This document shows positions 19,601 to 25,397 of a stretch of 25,397 nucleotides of DNA, piece by piece. A program made the translations under genes and the position numbers. Numbering within the stretch: the first letter of the stretch is position 1; each line of letters begins with the position of its first letter. Source of the stretch: Elysia marginata (Eukaryota > Mollusca > Gastropoda > Plakobranchidae). The notes under the pieces were generated by a model. That model searched no databases. It was not told the origin of the DNA and was given only the letters and a program-made list of their open reading frames with translations. Location of the stretch: the NCBI GenBank assembly GCA_019649035.1, contig BMAT01000636.1, positions 266,248 through 291,644 of the forward strand. Reading direction: 5' to 3'.

Positions 19601-19929
19601 CATAGAACTCATGAACTAACAATAAACTACAATGCATGATACTTGATTATCTTTTCACAACAAAAAAAATATATTTCAATCTCTCTTCACATTTTAATTT
19701 ATTTGTAAAAAATAAAAATAATAAAGAAATACATTAATGGTAACAGTTTTGCTACAAATGATTATCTCATACAAAATGGCAAAGAAATACGGACTCTCAA
19801 TCTTTAAATAAAAAAAATCGAAAAATAATAATACCCAGCATGTTTAATACAAATAAGCTTTAAAGCATGAAAAGGAAACAAAATAAATATTGGAGACATC
19901 TGCTGCAAAATCAATGATGATTAAAAAAT

Positions 19930-20010
19930 TCTAAAGTATGTAATCAACAGGCAGGTGGCAAAACAATTACATGTAATAGTCAAGGGTTTGAATCATAGCC
20001 TACCAAAGAC
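19930..20010 (+). repeat. Possible tRNA-like SINE scrap
   Basis: GTCAAGGGTTTGAATCATAGCC resembles the pol III B box and its flanks (GGTTCGAATCC type) and is similar to AGGTCAGGGGTTCAAGTC of the SINE at 7570. No convincing A box lies upstream. It overlaps the predicted cleavage region of gene B. Confidence 0.25.
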
Positions 20011-20029
20011 AAACATTTTTGTTGCCATT

Positions 20030-20035
20030 TTTATT
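20030..20035 (-). promoter_or_regulatory. Candidate poly(A) signal of gene B
   Basis: AATAAA on the minus strand about 400 bases after the gene B stop codon. It is followed on the transcript strand by a GT-rich stretch (TGTTTGTCTTTGGT near 20010), as expected near a cleavage site. No other AATAAA was seen between it and the stop codon. Confidence 0.45.
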
Positions 20036-20434
20036 TAAGTATTCTTAATGTTCAAAACACTGCTGATTCTCTTTGAACAATTGCTACAACGCAATATTAA
20101 TTCTTTACTCATATAACTAATACATAGTTGTGCAACTAGTAAAATAGTTATGCATTTAAATAAGTAAGCCATCAGTTTCTTATTACTTTATAATTAATTT
20201 AGTGATTTTATCAAAACTTCATGACTACAGGTTCCGCAAGACATAATGGCTAGCTTCTAAGTAGGCAATCCACCCATTGTACAGCTTTGGGTGTGAGGCT
20301 AAATGGACATGAAAATGATCATGAGTTGCATACTTTGCACATAGATCTACACATATATCACTTTTATCTCGCTGTCAAGACGAAAGCTTTGTATTTGAGA
20401 AGACATGTCAGGCTTCTCATAGCTTGAGTCACAG

Positions 20435-20496
20435 TTAAGATGCCCACATTTCTAGCTGTTTCATCACTTCCTCATCTTCTTCTTCTTTTTGCTGAT
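20435..20496 (-). CDS. CHMP4: Gene B exon 5 (C-terminal helix and stop)
   Basis: The acceptor TTTTTAG ends at 20497. The first two bases complete Asn208, then QQKEEEDEEVMKQLEMWAS and TAA at 20437-20435. The last six residues, LEMWAS, are identical to those of gene A. Confidence 0.93.
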
Positions 20497-23400
20497 CTAA
20501 AAACAAAACAAAAAAAGAGACAACCAAAGTTACAATCTTGTTCAGTGTTTATGAAGACCTTCAAAAGACTAAGTAAGCTAAAATTCAATTAAGAGAAGTA
20601 AAACCTTATATAGATCTCTAAACAAAGCAAGACTGAAACTCAATTTTTAAATAACAGCTAAGTAATAATGGGTCAACCTGCATTTTCACATAGCATTCAT
20701 TTTAGAAACAGCAATTGTCATCCTTTATCATCAACAAAACACTTCCTACCTTGTAAAAACGTGATACTGGTATACAATTATCATACAAAGGATGACTACT
20801 ACGTTGTTCTTCAACATCTAAGGGCACATTCAAATGCAATGGATTGAATTCATACACATTATGCTACATCTTTACGTTCCTCTTATGTTGGAATTTGATT
20901 TACTTTAATAACGTTGATAAAGTTATGTCTGTCTAATTTCTACACACTAAATATTTTTTAAAATTCAGTTTACACTTAGTCTTTAGTATGGATTAAGGCT
21001 TATTTTTTTGACTAGGTCCTAGTTTTTACGTTAAGTTGTTTATTACCTGTAGTCATATAGAATAAAAGAGAAAAAGAGAGAGAGAAAGACAGATAGAAAG
21101 AGATAGAGAGAAGAAGGGAAAGGGACGAGGAGTGAAGGAGACAGACAGACTTTTGATAACAGCGAGGGAGATTAAACCTGATCAAAAAAATTTTTTTTCC
21201 ATTTTAAGTGTAGCTTATGTTGACACTTTTTTCCCATTTGTTTATCTTTTGCATTTCCTTAACTTTATATTTTTTTGCTAAGTACTAAGGTTGAGAGGGT
21301 ACCTTAAACTTGCATTTGTTTTAACTGGTTATCAATAAACAATTAGGTGCAAAGTTAAGAATATTTTGGAATACAAAATAATGCTTAAACTTAGTTAAAG
21401 TGAATAAAATATTATCAAATGATTAGAGTGGTTTGTCACCTCAAGGCTTGGTGTGCTGCCTCATTTAGAAATACACCCTATCCTAATTTTTCTGTTTTAG
21501 TTGAGCATCGCATCATTCTTCTGCACAATTTTTTTCCAACCCATTTTAAACAAACCACAAAACATTGTTACATAGAAAATAGTGACAGATTTTAAAAAAA
21601 AAACATAGATTGTAAAACATATCCTACTTTCTAAATTTGTTGTTTCTCTCAAATTTAAAATAGAACAGGCAGCTTCTCTATTTTGAGTTCTAACAACCAG
21701 AAAACCTTTGCAGGGAGACATTGCAATCAACAGTAATACTAACTTTTAGAAGCCTTGGAAGACTTGATGGCTGCATTCGGTTCTGTAGTTGGTACACTGG
21801 GCAGCTCCTCTGAGGAAGGACCTACTTGAAGAAGTTCTGCACTTAGCCCCTCCTGTTCTAATTCTTCCAGCTCTGCCAAAAGTTCATCCTTGGAAAATGA
21901 TAAAAAATGAGGGTGAGTACAGAGGAGACCCAACAGTTTTAAGTTTTGGTTTGACCTAATCCATAGATGTTGATACAGAATTACAAAGAAATTTTACCCA
22001 AATCTGATTTTAAAAACCTTTTACATACTTGCAAGTTAAAAAAAAAACATTGTTATGATCTTGTAGATAAAAAGATACATAGACAGACAGACAGATGAAC
22101 AGGGGCTATACAGGTAGATAGACTAAGTAAGGACGGATAGAGACAGGTATATTGGGAATGAGACAAGAATGCAAATTATCGTTTCTGTTTGCAAACTTCC
22201 TCTTTGAAGTCAATTGCCTGCATGCAAGAACGATAGTTTTGTGCTCTTTCCTCATTCCCACTATAAATAGATATTGATAATGTGGAAACAGACAGATATT
22301 TAAGTAAGGTAGTTTACAATTGCTTATACTATACATGTTTACAACAAAGCCAAAGATTTACATGTGTTTATATTAATTAATAACTTTTTCTTGAAAAGGC
22401 AAATGAAATAAACTGTTTTATGAGCTAAAAAGTACACCGCTGCTTTTGAGGCCATGAAAATTTAAGATCTGGCTCTTATTTTAAAAATTCATACAAAACA
22501 TATGCAGTAGAATAAGGCATAAACTGACCTCATCAATAATTTGCCCACCAAAGTTTTCTGGATTGGATAGCAAACCAGATAACTCATCTGCTAACTCTCT
22601 TTGTTCAGCAGCCTCATCCATAATCTTGTGCACTTCGTCAGTATCTCTAGTCAAAAAGAAGACAAAAAGAAACAAGATCCAAAATAACTTCAATAAAATG
22701 TCTCATAAAAAATTTTTAAATCTTGAAAATACTATATTGATTAAAGGACAAATTATGCTAACATTAATGTAATCATAAACAGAATTTTTTAAGGAGAATA
22801 AGCTAAAAAATGTCTGTCAAAGCAGTAGTCAAACAACAGAATAAGGCAAGGTTTTTCAGTCATCCTTTAAAAAAGCAAACTAGAACCATACTTAGAGTTC
22901 TGTTGCTTTTATGTTTAAACAATTTATTTCTAAAGCCAGCAAAGTCTAACATAATAAGATAAATAGAAAAACGCAAACATTTACCTTCTTTTCCGATTCT
23001 ACAAAAATGCAGGTAACAACATATTTACAAAACTCTGCCAATTTACTGAAAGTAAAATGTCTATAGATAGGCCTATAGATCATTGATGAAAAATTGAAGA
23101 AAAATTCTAAGCACTGCAAAAATTATTTTGATTTAACCAAGGTTTTGTATAGAAGGTAAAAACATTTTGTCCCAAGTTTCCCATTGTAATAGATGAGGGC
23201 CTCCGGCTTTTAGCTATTATAGCATGTATTTTCTTGATGCACTATAAACAACAGCTTCGAAAAAAATACACACAATCCAAGAATGCTGCAAAAGAGAGAA
23301 TAACAAATTTAGGTGTCAACGTCTCTTTCAAATTGGCATGTTTACAAAATAAAAAAAAAACCATGAAAGACATAGGATATGATATCAATGTGGTTGAAAG

Positions 23401-24442
23401 AGCAATGTTTTTCGCATATCCAAGAGAAAAACTGCCAGTTTATTCATAAACACATAGCTCGGATTCTAGCATGTACAATGAGAACAAACTCACAGCTGTT
23501 TATGTACTGCTTCCAAGGCTTGGTTTGCCACTCTCAGAACATTGAAAACCTCCACATTGGCGGTAGCACTTTCTAGCGCTTCTCTCTGGTACTCAATAGT
23601 TGACAATGACCCATCAATCTGCTGCAGCTGTTTCTCAAAATGTCGTTTAGATTTGAGGGCACGGAGAGCAACTGCAGTAAGAAAAGAACGTAAATTATTA
23701 AATTAAAATTTAATATCAAGACTATTTCAAAGTGCTTTAAAGGTGCATTCACTCATAATACATTATTAGTAAAATCTTTCTTTTGGGATATATCAATATA
23801 TATATGTTTATTTATGTTGTGATAAAATAAGATGAAGATATGAAGTGTTCAAACCTGGATATCAAGATTCAAAGATAATTTTAACAGATTTTCTCTAAAC
23901 ATTAAAGTTTTTTGTTGAAGCAGAAAACCCCAGGTACACCTTTAAAATATAATGTAAGCCTATGTTTTCTATTTTTAGAACTTACATCCCTGTGTTTTCT
24001 ATTATTAGATCTAACAACCCTTTTTTCTGTTACCAGATCTTACAACACTTTGTTTTTTTCTCTTACAACGCTTTTTTCTATTATTACTAGATCTAGATGC
24101 ATGAAATAGAATTATTATTAGACCAAACCAGTCCTATCAAACTTCAAATAGCCAAGATATATCAAAACCTTCCATTAAACCATATCAAAGACTATAGCAT
24201 CACATCAACCTACTAGGCCTACTACTAGAAAAACTCTTGTCAAGCACAGAACCGGTCTTACCTCGTTTGTTTTTCATGCCATTGTTTTTGGCGATGTTAA
24301 TTTGTGCTTCAATTTTTTTCTCTAAAAATTCTGATTTCTTATTCAACATTTCTTCGATCTCACGAAGTCTCTGAATGCCTTCTTGTGGTGTGGGGGCCGC
24401 GGCGCCCTTGTCATCTCTAAAAATCCGTTTGAAGAAACTCAT
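20435..24442 (-). CDS. CHMP4: Gene B: CHMP4 paralogue (Snf7/Vps32), ESCRT-III
   Basis: The spliced minus-strand gene joins 24442-24262, 23671-23494, 22646-22529, 21888-21744 and 20496-20435: 684 nt, 227 residues plus TAA, with intron phases 1, 2, 0 and 1 as in gene A. The role should be the same ESCRT-III filament subunit. Marks: amphipathic start MSFFKRIF, APTPQEGIQRLREIEEML, QQIDGSLSTIEYQREALES, LAELEELEQ (163-171), LPSVP (188-192) and an acidic end with M219, L222 and W225 as an ALIX-binding helix. Over the second-exon segment 36 of 60 residues match gene A by eye. Differences include NPENFGG in place of NPVGFG, and EQEGL in place of EQEEL. An in-frame TAA at 24461-24463 upstream fixes the start. 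It may be a specialised paralogue; nothing suggests a pseudogene. Confidence 0.95.
20497..21743 (-). other. Gene B intron 4 (1247 bp, phase 1)
   Basis: The donor GTTAGT is at 21743 and the acceptor TAG ends at 20497. It contains a purine-rich tract at 21064-21150; the rest is AT-rich without recognised elements. Confidence 0.88.
21064..21150 (+). repeat. Purine-rich (GA) tract
   Basis: About 87 bases, nearly all A or G, with short GAGAGA, GATAGA and GACAGACAGAC runs. On the transcript strand of gene B this is a long polypyrimidine tract in the middle of intron 4. Confidence 0.85.
21744..21888 (-). CDS. CHMP4: Gene B exon 4 (helix 5, MIM region)
   Basis: The acceptor is TTCCAAG (AAG, not the usual CAG) ending at 21889, and the donor is GTTAGT. 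Residues 160-207: DELLAELEELEQEGLSAELL, then LPSVPTTEP and a Ser/Lys-rich stretch (IKSSKASK) before the last intron. It is three codons longer than in gene A. Confidence 0.94.
22077..22144 (+). repeat. GACA/GATA simple repeat
   Basis: CATAGACAGACAGACAGATG followed by GGTAGATAGAC and GGATAGAGACAGG, in intron 3 of gene B, next to the foldback at 22154. Confidence 0.8.
22154..22259. repeat. 106-bp foldback in gene B intron 3
   Basis: The left arm (22154-22183, starting GGGAATGAGACAAGAATG) and the right arm (22229-22259; reverse complement starting GGGAATGAGGAAAGAGCAC) match at roughly four of five positions with one gap; both arms end in ATCGTT. The loop of about 45 bases contains TTTGCAAA. It could be a small MITE remnant or a transcript hairpin. 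Confidence 0.6.
22529..22646 (-). CDS. CHMP4: Gene B exon 3 (helix 3-4 region)
   Basis: The acceptor ACTAG ends at 22647 and the donor GTCAGT starts at 22528. The first base completes Leu120, then 39 codons: DTDEVHKIMDEAAEQREL, then ADELSGLLSNPENFGGQ and IIDE. It is one codon longer than in gene A, and the usual PVGFG is lost. Confidence 0.94.
22647..23493 (-). other. Gene B intron 2 (847 bp, phase 2)
   Basis: The donor GTGAGT is at 23493 and the acceptor TAG ends at 22647. AT-rich; no repeat or coding signal recognised. The open frames inside it are short. Confidence 0.88.
23494..23671 (-). CDS. CHMP4: Gene B exon 2 (Snf7 core hairpin)
   Basis: The acceptor ACTGCAG ends at 23672 and the donor GTGAGT starts at 23493; 178 nt as in gene A. 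It encodes ALRALKSKRHFEKQLQQIDG, LSTIEYQREALESATANVEV and ALEAVHKQL. Fewer basic residues than gene A at KSKRHF versus KRKKRL. Confidence 0.95.
23672..24261 (-). other. Gene B intron 1 (590 bp, phase 1)
   Basis: The donor GTAAGA is at 24261 and the acceptor CAG ends at 23672. A single CTAGATCTAGATG lies near 24088-24100, and a loosely repeated segment around 23950-24080 has three or four copies of a TTTTCTNTTANNAGATCTNACAAC-like block. Confidence 0.85.
24262..24442 (-). CDS. CHMP4: Gene B exon 1 (N-terminus)
   Basis: ATG at 24442; residues 1-60 plus the first base of codon 61, donor G|GTAAGA. MSFFKRIFRDDKGAAAPTPQ followed by LREIEEMLNKKSEFLEKKIE and NIAKNNGMKNKR. The aromatic/basic start differs from gene A but keeps the same amphipathic pattern. 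The upstream in-frame TAA at 24461-24463 confirms this start. Confidence 0.95.
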
Positions 24443-24578
24443 AATTGGGAGCCGAAATGATTAGATTTAGTTTACGTGGAGCAAACTAGATTTTGAATCT
24501 AGACCATCTAATCCTATAGTCGATAGAAATTACACGCTGGTCAATCCCAACAGGTTTATAAATTTACCCCTGAACGGG

Positions 24579-24589
24579 ACTTATATACC
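24579..24589 (-). promoter_or_regulatory. Candidate TATA box of gene B
   Basis: The minus strand reads GGTATATAAGT about 140 bases before the ATG, a good TATA match at a position that would give a 5' UTR of roughly 110 bases. A second TATAAA-like string is nearer, at about 24556-24563. Sequence pattern only. Confidence 0.3.
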
Positions 24590-24602
24590 GCAGAACAAAG
24601 AT

Positions 24603-25230
24603 CATAGAGAGTGGCTACAATCTAACAAAGCCGGCGTGGGGCCTTGGTTATGAGCATCATTTCTTGGAACGGGGATTTTTTTACGGATAAAAATAGATTC
24701 TGTCTAATGCCTTGTGACTTTGAGTAAGGACGAATAGGCCTAACGCTCCTTGGCCTAACGTTTTAGTCAGCAACAGAAGTAGGCCTTTCGTGTTTTAAAA
24801 AAAAGTACATGGTGGTGTAGGCCTACCTAAAAACAATCCACAAATCAAGTGAAATTTTAGTTTTGTATGTGTTATTGAGTTGATTTTGTTAACGCTTGAG
24901 TCTTATGTAGCCCTGATTGTTAATACTACGAAGGGACACGCGATGGCATACACGTAACTAAAATCAATTTTACGCAATCTAAAATTAAAACTTAACAATA
25001 AAATTTTGAATTGGTCAACGAATGGTGTTCATCACGAGTGTAAACTAACAGTAGGTTTAGGCAATCTTAACAATGTATAGTATAGGTCCTACACACGACT
25101 AGGCAAAGCCGATAGCGTACTTGCTTCGTCTCTACCGTTTGAGCTGGAATATATTCTATCTTATTAAATGGATTTTGCTTATCTACACAGCTATACTGCG
25201 ACTTTTGTTCAGTAGACAAGTGTAGTAGTG
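24603..25230. other. Upstream flank of gene B, no gene seen
   Basis: Mixed sequence with several GTAGGCCTA-like strings, no recognised gene or element. The open frame at 25067-25258 on the minus strand has no domain and abuts the trinucleotide repeat. Confidence 0.5.
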
Positions 25231-25240
25231 GTGATGGTAT

Positions 25241-25268
25241 TAGTATCAGTAGTAGCAACAGCAGCAGC

Positions 25269-25337
<69 letters not shown>

Positions 25338-25397
25338 TGTTATTGTTGCAGTAGTAGTAGTGGTGGTGGTAGTGGTAGTAGTAGTAGTAGTAGTAGT
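25241..25397. repeat. AGT/TAG trinucleotide microsatellite, runs off the window
   Basis: About 150 bases, almost all AGT, with interruptions (CAGCAGCAG near 25260, TTGTTATTGTTGC near 25337, GGTGGTGGT near 25362). It continues to the window end, so the total length is unknown. Confidence 0.97.

Overview
This is an AT-rich, intron-bearing animal sequence from a draft assembly (a 443-N gap follows an AT dinucleotide run). Spliced genes with GT-AG introns, many short TAGATC palindromes, a tRNA-derived SINE, LINE tails and a pogo/Tigger-like transposon point to a metazoan. The style of the repeats suggests a heterobranch gastropod, perhaps a planorbid snail; that last step is inference from impression, not a match.

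Two complete protein genes can be read, both on the minus strand and in tandem. Gene A (coding 14691 to 5931, five exons, 219 residues) and gene B (coding 24442 to 20435, five exons, 227 residues) are both CHMP4/Snf7/Vps32, the main filament-forming subunit of ESCRT-III. Every coding intron falls at the matching place in the same phase (1, 2, 0, 1), so they arose by duplication of one intron-containing gene. A is close to the animal CHMP4 consensus. B is more diverged in the second exon, the linker after helix 4 and the C-terminal part, but keeps the acidic C-terminal helix ending in EMWAS. All exon joins were checked by hand for frame, splice dinucleotides and length.

Layout from left to right: 1-5930 is the region downstream of gene A (possible 3' UTR plus intergenic DNA, no gene seen). 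5931-14691 is gene A, whose introns have been enlarged by repeats: a SINE and a second SINE tail, two related LINE tails, a 1.1-kb TA-flanked pogo/Tigger-like element with a remnant of a transposase start, the assembly gap, TAGATC clusters and a strong 88-bp inverted repeat. 14692-20434 is the intergenic stretch, holding a decayed ~60-bp tandem repeat, two unexplained open stretches on the plus strand, a very tentative peroxin-12-like scrap and LINE tail fragments. 20435-24442 is gene B, with short introns carrying only simple repeats and a 106-bp foldback. 24443-25397 is the upstream flank of gene B and ends in a long AGT trinucleotide repeat that runs off the window.

Both proteins would act in the same process: polymerising on membranes in multivesicular body formation, cytokinetic abscission, membrane repair and enveloped-virus budding, recruited by CHMP6/ALIX and removed by VPS4. 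No new multi-gene system is visible. The most interesting points are the tandem CHMP4 pair with unequal divergence, the internally deleted transposon in gene A, and the unexplained tandem-repeat/open-frame region between the genes.
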